Source: Bradyrhizobium sp. CCBAU 53340
Lineage (GTDB): Bacteria > Pseudomonadota > Alphaproteobacteria > Rhizobiales > Xanthobacteraceae
Assembly (NCBI RefSeq): GCF_015291645.1
Contig: NZ_CP030055.1
Location: 1,054,001-1,118,000 of the forward strand
DNA: 64,000 nucleotides
Direction of reading: 5' to 3'
The position numbers were made by a program, and so were the translations under genes. Numbering within the stretch: position 1 is the first letter of the stretch; every line of letters begins with the position of its first letter. The notes under the pieces are model-generated. The model was not told the origin of the DNA, searched no databases, and saw nothing but the letters and a program-made list of their open reading frames with translations. Shown here in pieces: positions 17,058 to 25,076 of the stretch.

Positions 17058-17519
17058 ATGAACGTGACTGTGACCGGCAGCTGGGGTGATGGCTCCGAGG
17101 TGATGAAGCGGCTGACCGGCTCCTGGTCGTTCGACAGGCTGATCGAGGGGCAGGGGAGCATGCAGGGTCTTGCGACCTTCACGCCGTCAGGCCCGGACGG
17201 CCTGGCCTATCGCGAACAAGGACGATTGAAGCTCCTGACCGGCACAGAACTCGAGGCTGAGCGCGAGTACGTCTTCCACGGGCACGGCCGCGGATTCGAC
17301 GTCTTCTTCAAGGAGGCCCCGCCGCGGCTCTTCCACACGGTCGAACTGGTTGCGTCCGACGACGGCGCCTTGAACGGGAGCGCCGACCATCTGTGTGGTT
17401 TCGACCGTTATCAGTCGACCTACACCTTCCGCCCCGAAGGCAGCTTTGTCATTCGCCACGCCGTGTCAGGTCCGCGCAAGGACTACACGATGGTCACGAC
17501 TTATAGGCGGAAGGCGTGA
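17058..17519 (+). CDS. DUF6314-like protein (153 aa)
   Basis: Encodes 153 residues with a lipocalin-like pattern of alternating strands. It contains LTGSWSFDRLIEGQGSMQGLATF near residue 15, YREQGRLKL, REYVFHGHGRGFDVFF, then HLCGFDRYQSTYTF and a C-terminal VSGPRKDYTMVTTYRR. This layout (folding around His and Cys residues at H-x-C-G-x-D-x-Y) matches what I recall of DUF6314. The ATG at 17058 is preceded by GAAGGA. No enzymatic role is known to me. Confidence 0.68.
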   Translation: MNVTVTGSWGDGSEVMKRLTGSWSFDRLIEGQGSMQGLATFTPSGPDGLAYREQGRLKLLTGTELEAEREYVFHGHGRGFDVFFKEAPPRLFHTVELVASDDGALNGSADHLCGFDRYQSTYTFRPEGSFVIRHAVSGPRKDYTMVTTYRRKA

Positions 17520-17655
17520 GGCCTGCTGTCGCTTCGCGATGCCCCGAATTTTTTCCGCCGACGCCGATGAGTCTCCGGGGTGCCGAGGGTCTCTATGAGC
17601 GATGACGGTGGCCAAACCGGCCTCCGCACCGAACTCGAGATGAAAAGGACTCGTC

Positions 17656-18450
17656 ATGCTCCTCGAAAACAAGACAGCGGTCGTTTACGGCGCCGGCGGG
17701 GCCATCGGCGGCGCCGTGGCGCGGACATTCGCCCGCGAAGGGGCCAAAGTCTTCCTCTCCGGCCGCACGCTCGGCAAGGTCGAGCGCGTGGCCAAGGAGA
17801 TTGTCGCAGCAGGCGGAACAGCAACGGCCTTTCAGGTCGACGCTCTGGACGAAGAGGCCGTGGAAAGCCACGTGGCCGCGGTCTTCAAGTCCAGCGGGCG
17901 GCTAGATGTGTCTTTCAACGCCATCACGCCGATCCCGCAGCCAGGGACCCAGGGGATCCCGATTGCCCAGCTGTCGGTCGACAGCTTCACCGCGCCGATC
18001 ACCGCCTACATGCGATCGCACTTCCTGACGGCGCGAGCGGCGGCACGGCGAATGGCCGAGCAAGGCTCCGGTGTGCTGCTGATGCACACCCCTGAACCCG
18101 CACGGCTCGGTGCGGCTCTGGTCGGAGGGATGGGTCCCGCCTGGGCGGCGATGGAAGCCTTGAACCGCAACCTGTCCGCCGAATTCGGTGCGAGAGGTAT
18201 TCGCGCGATCTGCCTGCGTTCGACCGGCATGCCGGAGACGGAGACAATCGAGGTCGTCTTCGGGCTGCATGCCAACGCGATGGGCATCCCGCGCGAGCAG
18301 TTTCTGGGCTTCATCGAGAGCCTCACGCATCGCAAGCGCTCGAGCAACATCTGCGAGGTGGCGGACATGGCGGCCTTCCTGGTCTCCGATCGGGGCAGCG
18401 GCATGACCGGAACTGTGGCGAACCTGACCGGCGGGTTGATCGTCGATTGA
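17656..18450 (+). CDS. short-chain dehydrogenase-like protein without the YxxxK motif
   Basis: Rossmann-fold protein of 264 residues with a cofactor loop VYGAGGAIGGAVA (residues 10-22). Where classical SDRs carry Tyr-x-x-x-Lys, the aligned segment reads MGPAWAAMEAL, so both residues are missing. The preceding serine strand is also changed (VLLMHTPEP). The C-terminal MTGTVANLTGGLIVD matches the family end. It may bind NAD(P) or a ligand without classical SDR catalysis, or be a partner of the second SDR at 18984. It lies first in the SDR-DUF3237-SDR-ECF cluster, with AAAAGGA upstream of the ATG. Confidence 0.78.
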   Translation: MLLENKTAVVYGAGGAIGGAVARTFAREGAKVFLSGRTLGKVERVAKEIVAAGGTATAFQVDALDEEAVESHVAAVFKSSGRLDVSFNAITPIPQPGTQGIPIAQLSVDSFTAPITAYMRSHFLTARAAARRMAEQGSGVLLMHTPEPARLGAALVGGMGPAWAAMEALNRNLSAEFGARGIRAICLRSTGMPETETIEVVFGLHANAMGIPREQFLGFIESLTHRKRSSNICEVADMAAFLVSDRGSGMTGTVANLTGGLIVD

Positions 18451-18513
18451 GCGCGTTCTGCTGCCGGCGATCAGCGACGCCAGGTTTGTGGAGACACTTA
18501 AGAGAGAGAAGCC

Positions 18514-18954
18514 ATGAGCTACGAAAAGATCTTCGAATACGATCTCGACATCATCAGTGTGACTGAATACGGCGTGAACATGCAGGCCGTGTTAGCGGGG
18601 CAACAGAATGTGCCGCTGCACGGCGCTCAATTCGACGTTGCGCTCGCGGGACCGATCAAAGGCCGTATGACGGGCACGATGCGAGGCATCGACTATTTGC
18701 GTGTCCGTGCCGATGGCCGCAGGGAGCTCGATCTCCGCGCGACCATCGAGACCGAGGATGGCAGTCGGATCGCGTTTTCCGCCGACGGCGTCGGGACCCC
18801 GCGCGACGGTGAGCCGATCGTCGACCTGGCTGTGAAGATCGACCTCACCACGGCCGCCGCGGCCTATGCCTGGGTCAACGCACGACCGGCCTGGGGCGCG
18901 GGCTACGCGAACCTGGCTACAGGCAAGATCCACATCGACGCGTATCTGCATTGA
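18514..18954 (+). CDS. DUF3237 family protein
   Basis: A 146-residue soluble protein beginning MSYEKIFEYDLDI. The text GRRELDLRATIETEDGSRIAFSADG in the middle and the C-terminal YAWVNARPAWGAGYANLATGKI match the DUF3237 barrel as I recall it. AGAGAGAAG precedes the ATG. Molecular role unknown. Members are often found next to SDR genes in catabolic loci, as here (64 bp after one SDR, 29 bp before another). Confidence 0.78.
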   Translation: MSYEKIFEYDLDIISVTEYGVNMQAVLAGQQNVPLHGAQFDVALAGPIKGRMTGTMRGIDYLRVRADGRRELDLRATIETEDGSRIAFSADGVGTPRDGEPIVDLAVKIDLTTAAAAYAWVNARPAWGAGYANLATGKIHIDAYLH

Positions 18955-18983
18955 GATTGGGGCGCGCTTGGGAGATTTGAGCC

Positions 18984-19742
18984 ATGTTGTCGGAAAACGG
19001 ATTGCTGCAGGGCAAGCGGGTGGTCGTCCTTGGCGCCAGCCGGGGCGTCGGCCGCGAGATCGTACGGCGTGCTGCGGACGAAGGTGCGCATGTCCTGGCG
19101 GTCGCCAGGCAGGCGCGCGGTCTCTCCTATCTCGCAAAGGAAATGCGCGTCGACACGCTGGCGCTGGACGCCGCTTCGGAAGCCGCGCCGCAGGAGGTCT
19201 TCGCCAGGACGAGGCCCGATCTGCTGGTGATCTGCGGCGGGGCCACCCCGCCAGTCCGTCCGATCCCCGAGCTCACCTGGGCCGAATTCGGCGTGAATTG
19301 GGAAGTCGACACCAAGATGGCCTTCCTGTTCTGCCGCGAGGCGCTCAACTTGCCGCTTGCGCCGGGCTCGGTCGTGGTGATCATCTCCAGCGGGGCCGGC
19401 CTCGGCGGGTCGCCGATCTCGGGCGGCTACGCTGGCGCCAAGCGCATGCAGATGTTCATTGCCAAATACTGTCAGGCCGAATCCGATCGCCGCGAGCTCG
19501 GCATCCGTTTCGTCGCGCTCGTCCCCTCCCGTGTCATGCCGGAGACGGAGCTCGGGCAGGCCGCCGTGACCGGCTACGCCCGCTACCTCGGCATTCCCCA
19601 GCAGAAGTTCCTCGAGAACATGGGCGCGCGCCAGTCGCCCGCTGATGTCGCCGAGGCGGTGCTCGTAGCCGCGGTCAAGCCGCCGGCTGAGGCAGGGGCG
19701 ATCTTCACCGTTTCGGCCAATGGCGTCGCCGCGGCAAACTGA
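18984..19742 (+). CDS. short-chain dehydrogenase/reductase (canonical active site)
   Basis: A 252-residue classical SDR. It has VVLGASRGVGREIVRR at the N-terminus (cofactor loop, residues about 12-24), a serine strand VVVIISSGAGLGG, and the catalytic GGYAGAKRMQ with Tyr-x-x-x-Lys. NADP preference is suggested by the ARQ after the second strand but is not certain. It ends at 19742, 26 bp before the sigma-factor frame. In contrast to the first SDR of this cluster, all catalytic positions are intact. Substrate unknown. Confidence 0.85.
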   Translation: MLSENGLLQGKRVVVLGASRGVGREIVRRAADEGAHVLAVARQARGLSYLAKEMRVDTLALDAASEAAPQEVFARTRPDLLVICGGATPPVRPIPELTWAEFGVNWEVDTKMAFLFCREALNLPLAPGSVVVIISSGAGLGGSPISGGYAGAKRMQMFIAKYCQAESDRRELGIRFVALVPSRVMPETELGQAAVTGYARYLGIPQQKFLENMGARQSPADVAEAVLVAAVKPPAEAGAIFTVSANGVAAAN

Positions 19743-19768
19743 GGGAAGAGCGGGACTGCAGCAATTCA

Positions 19769-20812
19769 ATGGTGCCGCCAAATGGTATCGTCATGAGAGA
19801 CAGGACGTCGGTCGGTTCTCCAAACGTTGCGCCGCCGAGCCGAGCGGACTTCGCCCGCGTGGCCGAAGCGCATCGCCGTGCGCTCAAGCTGCATTGCTAT
19901 CGCATGCTGGGATCGCTTCACGAGGCCGAGGACGCGGTCCAGGAGACCATGCTGCGGGCCTGGCGGGGCTTCGACGACTTCGAGGCGCGCGCCTCGATCA
20001 AGAACTGGTTCTACCGGATCGCGACGAACGTCGCGCTCAATATGGCGCGCCGTTCGAAGCACGGCCGGACGATGCCCGACCAGCTGGGAGGCCCGTCGAC
20101 CCAGAGGCCGCAGGGGCGGCCGGATGCGGAAACGCTGTGGATCGAGCCCTATCCCGACGCCGAGCTCGAGAGCCTGCCGGATCCAGCCGGAGGGCCTGAC
20201 GCCCGCTACGAGCTGCGCGAGTCTGTCCGTTTCGCGTTCATCACCGCCATCCAGCAACTGCCGCCGCGCCAGCGCGCCGTGCTGCTGCTGGCCGACGTCT
20301 TGGGCTGGTCAGCGATCGAGGTCGCCGCTGTGCTCGACGCCTCGGTGGCCTCGGTGAACAGCGCCCTGCAACGGGCGCGGGCCAAGCTGGTCACGCTCGA
20401 CCGTGACGTTCGGCAGGCCCCGACCGCCGATGAACATCAGCGAAGCCTGCTGGAGCGCTACGTGCTGGCTTGGGAAAGCGCCGACCTGGAGCGGTTCGTT
20501 TCGCTGCTGAAGGAAGACGCCGTCTATTCGATGCCTCCCTGGCGAGAGTGGTATCGGGGCCGTTCTTCGATCGCGGATTTCTTCCGGGCCGTCTGGCCCG
20601 CTTATCGCGGTTTCAGGCTGGTGACTGTCGGCGCAAACCTGCAGCCGGCATTCGCCCTCTACTCCCTCGGCGCGGAAAGGCGCTGGAATGCCCACTCCAT
20701 CCAGCTCCTGGCGCTGGACAAGGAGCGGATCGCGGCGATGACGATGTTCATGCAGCCGCTCGCCCAGAAGCTTTTCACTGCGTTCCGGCTGCCGGCGGTG
20801 CTGGAGCCCTGA
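19769..20812 (+). CDS. ECF sigma-70 factor with SnoaL-like C-terminal domain
   Basis: A 347-residue extracytoplasmic-function sigma factor. Region 2 lies at about residues 30-95 (HCYRMLGSLHEAEDAVQETMLRAW, then FYRIATNVALNMARR). Region 4 lies at about 150-210 (AIQQLPPRQRAVLLLADVLGWSAIEVAAVLD, ending in an ALQRARAKL helix). A SnoaL-like tail follows (YVLAWESADLERFVSLLKEDAVYSMPPWREWYRGR). Such tails replace anti-sigma control in SigJ/SigG-type ECF groups, and no anti-sigma gene is adjacent. ATGs at 19769 and 19793 are both possible, and neither has a good ribosome-binding site. It may control the SDR-DUF3237 genes upstream. Confidence 0.85.
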   Translation: MVPPNGIVMRDRTSVGSPNVAPPSRADFARVAEAHRRALKLHCYRMLGSLHEAEDAVQETMLRAWRGFDDFEARASIKNWFYRIATNVALNMARRSKHGRTMPDQLGGPSTQRPQGRPDAETLWIEPYPDAELESLPDPAGGPDARYELRESVRFAFITAIQQLPPRQRAVLLLADVLGWSAIEVAAVLDASVASVNSALQRARAKLVTLDRDVRQAPTADEHQRSLLERYVLAWESADLERFVSLLKEDAVYSMPPWREWYRGRSSIADFFRAVWPAYRGFRLVTVGANLQPAFALYSLGAERRWNAHSIQLLALDKERIAAMTMFMQPLAQKLFTAFRLPAVLEP

Positions 20813-20954
20813 CCCGGCTCATTGAGCCGCCTCGCATGGGCCTCCTCCTCGGACGACTTCTGGATGGCAATCCTCGACTGGGCGTTTGATTCTGCTCAAG
20901 CGACGATGCCGGTTTCGGGAGAGAGTGACGTCCGTGTAGCTATGGAACCAAGCC

Positions 20955-23252
20955 ATGTCGTTTGAGCGGGTCCTGCGATGGGGCCTGGTTGCGATTGCAA
21001 TCGCAGGATTGACCGCGGGTATTCTCGCGCGGGTGGCGGGCCGGCCTGATCTTGCGGATCTTGCGTGGAAACTCGGCACCGCGCCCGTGATCGGCGGACT
21101 GGCGGTCTCGATCGTCAGAGATCTTCTGAGCGGTCGCTTCGGAGTGGACGCGATTGCGCTGCTGTCGATGATCGCGGCGTTGGCGCTCGGCCAGCCGCTT
21201 GCTGGCGTCGTGGTTGCGCTGATGTATTCCGGCGGCAACGTGCTGGAGGATATCGCGATCGCCCGGGCGGAGCGTGACCTGCGCTCCCTGGTCGATCGCG
21301 CACCGCGGCAGGCACACCGCAAAGGCAACGGGGGGATCGAGGAAGTCCCGATCGAGGCAGTGTCGGTGGGTGAAGAGCTGCTTGTCAGGGCGGGCGAGAT
21401 CGTGCCGGTCGACGGTATCGTTGGCTCGGCCTCGGCCACCATCGACGAGTCCGCGGTTAGCGGCGAACCCATTCCGGTCGAGAAGACACGCGGCAGCGCA
21501 GTGCTTTCCGGTTCGTTGAACGCGGGCGAGACCTTCGAATTGACCGTGACCGCGCCGGCCGGCGAGAGCACCTACGCCGGCATCGTGCGGATGGTGACGG
21601 CAGCCCAAACGGCGAAGGCTCCCTTTGTGCGGATGGCCGATCGTTTTGCGCTGATCCTTCTACCGGTGACGCTCGCGGTCGCCTTCCTTGCATGGTGGAT
21701 TTCCGGTGATTTGACGCGCAGCCTTGCTGTGCTGGTGGCGGCGACACCTTGCCCCCTGATCCTGGCTGCACCAGTCGCCTTCATCGCCGGGGTGGCGCGC
21801 GCGGCCCGGCGCGGCATCCTCGCCAAGGGTGGAGGGGCGCTGGAAGCGCTGGCTCGCGCGCACACGGTGCTGTTTGACAAGACCGGCACCCTGACCGTCG
21901 GAGGGGCACGGTTGCTTTCTGTCGAGGTCGCTCCCGGGGAAGATCCAGACGAGGTCCTCAAGCTTGCGGCATCGCTCGAGCAGGCCTCGCATCACGTGCT
22001 TGCCAAGACTGTCGTCGCTGCAGCCCTCGATCGCCACCTCAAGCTGAAAGCGCCCGAACAAGTCAAGGAAACCATGGGCACCGGCTTGAGCGGCCTGGTC
22101 GAGGGACGAAGGGTCATTGCGGGCTCGCGAGAGCTGCTTCGCGCGCATGCCGAATTGTTGCCTTGGGAGCTGCGGGCGATCCGGCGCGCTTCATGGCGCT
22201 CGGCCCTGATCGTCTTCGTCGCCGTGGACGGCCGTCCGATCGGCGCGCTGCTGCTGGCCGACGAGTTGCGGGCTGATACGCCGCGAGCGATCCGGCTGCT
22301 GCGCGATGCCGGCATCGCGCGAATGGTGATGGTCACGGGCGATCGCGCCGCGGCAGCGCAGGCGATAGGTGCAGCGCTCGACCTCGACGCCGTGCTGGCC
22401 GACCGCGTTCCTTCAGACAAGGTCGAGGCAGTCCGCGCGGAACAGCGGCTGCATCCGACCATCATGGTCGGCGATGGCATCAATGACGCCCCGGCACTGG
22501 CCGTGGCCGATATCGGGGTCGCGCTCGGCGCGCGCGGCGCGACCGCGTCGTCCGAGGCCGCAGATGTGGTGATCTTGGCCGACCGGCTCGATCGCGTCGG
22601 CGAGGCGATCATGATTGCGCAGCGAGCACGACGCATCGCCCTGCAAAGCATTGTTGTCGGCATGGGGTTGTCGTTGGTGGCAATGGTCGCTGCAACCGTT
22701 GGCTGGCTCGATCCCGTGCCCGCGGCCATCGTCCAGGAGATCATCGACGTTGCGGTCATTCTGAACGCATTGCGGGCGCTTACTCCGGCCCTTGCCAGGG
22801 GCGGCGCACGCATCAGCGCGGAGCAGGGGCTGGCATTGCATCACGATCATCTGGCCCTCTTCAAGGACCTCGACCGGGTGCGCAGGATCGTCGATGCATT
22901 GGATGATGCGACGCCCGAATCCGCTGCGGCGCTGATAATGGAGGCCCAGCGCCTTGTTCAGAGCAGCGTCGTGATGCATGAGCGCGAGGACGAGGACAGC
23001 GTCTATCCGAAGCTTGCGGAGGTGCTCCGCGAACGCCACGGCCTCTCTGCCATGAGCCGCGCCCATCGGGAGATTCTGCACCTGACAAGGCTGCTCGATC
23101 GGATTGTGGAGGATCTGCCGTCGGAGAAGGTCGATCGCTATCTTGTCCGGGATGCCCAACGGGTGATCGAGGCGATCGAAACGCTGGTGCGCATGCACAC
23201 CGCTCAGGAGGAGGACATTTACGAAGCCGTAGCGGCTCAGACGGCAGCTTGA
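20955..23252 (+). CDS. P1B-5-type metal-transporting ATPase with C-terminal hemerythrin domain
   Basis: A 765-residue heavy-metal P-type ATPase. The order is: N-terminal membrane helices; actuator domain with AVSGEPIPV; metal-site motif TPCPLIL with TPC at residues 264-266; phosphorylation motif DKTGTLT with Asp308; hinge MVGDGINDAPAL; last helices; then a hemerythrin-like domain from about residue 625. The tail has HHDHLALF (His629/630/632), MHERED (His675-Glu676), AHREILH and MHTAQEED, the carboxylate/histidine pattern of a di-iron site. TPC plus hemerythrin is the mark of P1B-5 ATPases; characterised rhizobial and actinobacterial members are linked to nickel, cobalt or iron efflux. No classical N-terminal metal-binding domain is present. 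Confidence 0.9.
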   Translation: MSFERVLRWGLVAIAIAGLTAGILARVAGRPDLADLAWKLGTAPVIGGLAVSIVRDLLSGRFGVDAIALLSMIAALALGQPLAGVVVALMYSGGNVLEDIAIARAERDLRSLVDRAPRQAHRKGNGGIEEVPIEAVSVGEELLVRAGEIVPVDGIVGSASATIDESAVSGEPIPVEKTRGSAVLSGSLNAGETFELTVTAPAGESTYAGIVRMVTAAQTAKAPFVRMADRFALILLPVTLAVAFLAWWISGDLTRSLAVLVAATPCPLILAAPVAFIAGVARAARRGILAKGGGALEALARAHTVLFDKTGTLTVGGARLLSVEVAPGEDPDEVLKLAASLEQASHHVLAKTVVAAALDRHLKLKAPEQVKETMGTGLSGLVEGRRVIAGSRELLRAHAELLPWELRAIRRASWRSALIVFVAVDGRPIGALLLADELRADTPRAIRLLRDAGIARMVMVTGDRAAAAQAIGAALDLDAVLADRVPSDKVEAVRAEQRLHPTIMVGDGINDAPALAVADIGVALGARGATASSEAADVVILADRLDRVGEAIMIAQRARRIALQSIVVGMGLSLVAMVAATVGWLDPVPAAIVQEIIDVAVILNALRALTPALARGGARISAEQGLALHHDHLALFKDLDRVRRIVDALDDATPESAAALIMEAQRLVQSSVVMHEREDEDSVYPKLAEVLRERHGLSAMSRAHREILHLTRLLDRIVEDLPSEKVDRYLVRDAQRVIEAIETLVRMHTAQEEDIYEAVAAQTAA

Positions 23253-23395
23253 GTTCGCCATTCACGCGACGGCCCTGAAGCAAAGCAGGGCTACGGCCGT
23301 CTCAATTCCATTGTTCGGGATAACGAAATTCGTTGGGGAGCCTGAAATGCTGTTGTGCTGCGACGGTCCGTCTTCGCCAAGTGGCTTCGCCGGAC

Positions 23396-23455
23396 ACGCT
23401 TCGCCCCTTCGGCTTCGCATGGCCGCGCCACGCGAAGCCCGTACGGGCGAAGCGT
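23396..23455. repeat. inverted repeat ACGCTTCGCCC...GGGCGAAGCGT abutting the tRNA 3' end
   Basis: Perfect 11-bp arms at 23396-23406 and 23445-23455. The inner sequence also pairs in part (GGCTTCGC against GCGAAGCC). Its right arm touches the CCA end of tRNA-Leu on the minus strand, so it may act as the tRNA 3'-processing hairpin or terminator. The neighbouring 23253-23395 stretch holds a weaker hairpin (GACGGCCCTG near 23269 against GGCCGTC near 23300) that may end the ATPase transcript. Confidence 0.55.
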
Positions 23456-23539
23456 GGTGCCCCTGGCCGGAATCGAACCAGCACTCCTTGCGGAACTCGA
23501 TTTTGAGTCGAGCGCGTCTACCAGTTCCGCCACAGGGGC
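23455..23539 (-). tRNA. tRNA-Leu (anticodon CAA)
   Basis: Read on the minus strand, acceptor GCCCCTG pairs with CAGGGGC, followed by an A discriminator and an encoded CCA end. The D-loop contains GGTAGACGC. The anticodon stem CTCGA/TCGAG holds the loop CTCAAAA with anticodon CAA (23505-23503). The long class II variable arm is typical of leucine tRNA, and the T arm contains GGTTCGATTCC. Length is 85 nt including CCA. Confidence 0.96.
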
Positions 23540-23701
23540 CCTCGGTCGGCCCCTCCGGAAGGAGGGCGTCGCGAAGCCGGCGGACTATAGCCATGGGAAA
23601 GGCGGGGTCAACCCGCGCCAAAGTGATCCCCGCCGTTCTCGACAGGCGCTTGGGCCGGGGTTAGAGGCTTAAATCCAAGCCCCTAGCCGGAGAAGGCCGC
23701 C

Positions 23702-24244
23702 GTGACGACCCAGAGTGCCGCAATACAAGCGTTTCGCCCCGCAGTCGGCGGCCCCGCGTTGACTGCCTCGCTGGCCGTTACCCTGATCGCGGCGGCCACG
23801 ATCGCGGGCGCCTGGTTCTTCCAGTTGGTCCTGGAGATCCTGCCCTGTCCGCTCTGCCTCGAGCAGCGCTACGCCTATTATCTCGCGATCCCGCTCGGGG
23901 CGCTCACCGCGCTGGCGGCACGGAGCGGCGCGCCGCGGCCGCTGCTGCTGGCGGGGCTGGCGATCCTCGCTTTGGCAACCCTCGCCAATGCGGGTCTCGG
24001 CACTTACCATTCCGGTGTCGAATGGGGGTTCTGGAAGGGACCGACCGACTGCTCTGGCCCGGTCGTCAATCTCGGCAATGCCGGCGATCTGTTGTCGCGG
24101 CTCGACACCGTCAAGGTCGTGCGCTGCGACGAGGTGCAGTGGCGCTTCCTCGGCCTCTCGCTCGCCGGCTACAACGTGCTGATCTCGCTGCTGATGGCTG
24201 CGATCGCCGCCTGGGGCTTTGTGCGGACGGCGCAGCGAGCATGA
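23702..24244 (+). CDS. dsbB: disulfide bond formation protein B family
   Basis: Inner-membrane quinone-linked thiol oxidase that regenerates periplasmic DsbA. The 180-residue product has four predicted membrane helices and the first redox pair PCPLC (Cys49, Cys52) followed by EQRYAYY. The second periplasmic loop carries Cys117 (PTDCSG) and Cys142 (VVRCDEVQW), then FLGLSLAGYN. The GTG start follows GAGAAGG by 5 nt. The last codons and the stop TGA come from the palindromic repeat at 24237-24333, so the C-terminus may differ from relatives. Confidence 0.88.
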   Translation: MTTQSAAIQAFRPAVGGPALTASLAVTLIAAATIAGAWFFQLVLEILPCPLCLEQRYAYYLAIPLGALTALAARSGAPRPLLLAGLAILALATLANAGLGTYHSGVEWGFWKGPTDCSGPVVNLGNAGDLLSRLDTVKVVRCDEVQWRFLGLSLAGYNVLISLLMAAIAAWGFVRTAQRA

Positions 24245-24333
24245 TCCGGACCCGGCGGGCCGCGTTAGCGCAAAGTGTGAAGCGGTTTTCCCTCACGACA
24301 AACGCGGAACGCGTTTGCGCGGAGATCATGCTC
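24237..24333. repeat. palindromic repeat with GAGCATGATC termini
   Basis: Ends are GAGCATGATC (24237-24246) and GATCATGCTC (24324-24333), exact reverse complements. The interior has AAAGTGTGAAGCGGTTTTCC and AACGCGGAACGCGTTTGCG, the text of a very common Bradyrhizobium intergenic repeat as I recall it. It overlaps the dsbB stop codon and ends 12 bp before the convergent ABC transporter gene. Confidence 0.8.
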
Positions 24334-24344
24334 AAACAAAGAGC

Positions 24345-25076
24345 CTAGATCGCGCTCGCGCCTTCGTGCTGGAAGCCGAGATAGCTCGCCGCCACCCGCT
24401 CGTTCGCCGCGATGTCGCTGGCCTTGCCGCTCAGCACGAACTCGCCGAGCTCCATCACATAGGCATGGTCCGCGATCTTGAGCGCGGCCTGCGCGTTCTG
24501 CTCGACCAGCAGCACGGAGACGCCGCTGGCCTTGAGCTCGGTGACGATGCGGAAAATGTCGGCGACGATGATCGGCGCAAGGCCGAGGCTCGGCTCGTCC
24601 AGCATCAAGAGCTTTGGTTCGCCCATCAGCGCGCGGCCCATCGCGAGCATCTGCTGCTCGCCGCCGGACAGGGTGCCGGCGAGCTGCTTGCGCCGCTCCT
24701 TGAGGCGCGGAAACAGCGTGTAGATCCGCTCGATCGAGACTTTGGCCCGGCTCTTCTCGATGCGGAAGGCGCCGAGCTCGAGATTGTCCTCGACATTCAT
24801 GGTCACGAACAATTCGCGGTGCTCAGGGACCAGGCCCAGGCCCATCGCGACGCGGTCCTCGATGTCGAGCCGTGCCAGGTCCTGGCCGGCAAAGGTGACG
24901 CGGCCCTTCAGAGGCAAAACGCCCATGATGGCCGAGAGCAGAGTGGTCTTGCCGGCGCCGTTGGCGCCGACGATGGTGACGATCTCGTTCGCGCCGACCT
25001 CGAGAGAGACCGAGCGCACGGCCTCGACCTTGCCATAGGCGACATGCGCGTCGGTGACTGACAACAGCGCGCTCAT
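24345..25076 (-). CDS. HAAT-family ABC transporter ATP-binding protein (LivF type)
   Basis: A 243-residue ATPase of the branched-chain amino acid transporter family. Walker A is GANGAGKTTLLSAI (residues about 35-48), the signature LSGGEQQMLAMGRAL, and Walker B LLMLDEPSLGLAP. It ends YLGFQHEGASAI. It overlaps the upstream permease-ATPase gene by 4 bp (ATGA), showing translational coupling. It would pair with the second ATPase domain fused to the permease. Substrate unknown; no binding protein is encoded in this operon. Confidence 0.88.
   Translation of the reverse strand: MSALLSVTDAHVAYGKVEAVRSVSLEVGANEIVTIVGANGAGKTTLLSAIMGVLPLKGRVTFAGQDLARLDIEDRVAMGLGLVPEHRELFVTMNVEDNLELGAFRIEKSRAKVSIERIYTLFPRLKERRKQLAGTLSGGEQQMLAMGRALMGEPKLLMLDEPSLGLAPIIVADIFRIVTELKASGVSVLLVEQNAQAALKIADHAYVMELGEFVLSGKASDIAANERVAASYLGFQHEGASAI

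Noticed and set aside
23455..23539. tRNA-Leu as a genomic-island attachment site
   Set aside because: No integrase next to it and no visible partial duplicate of the tRNA 3' end in the window.
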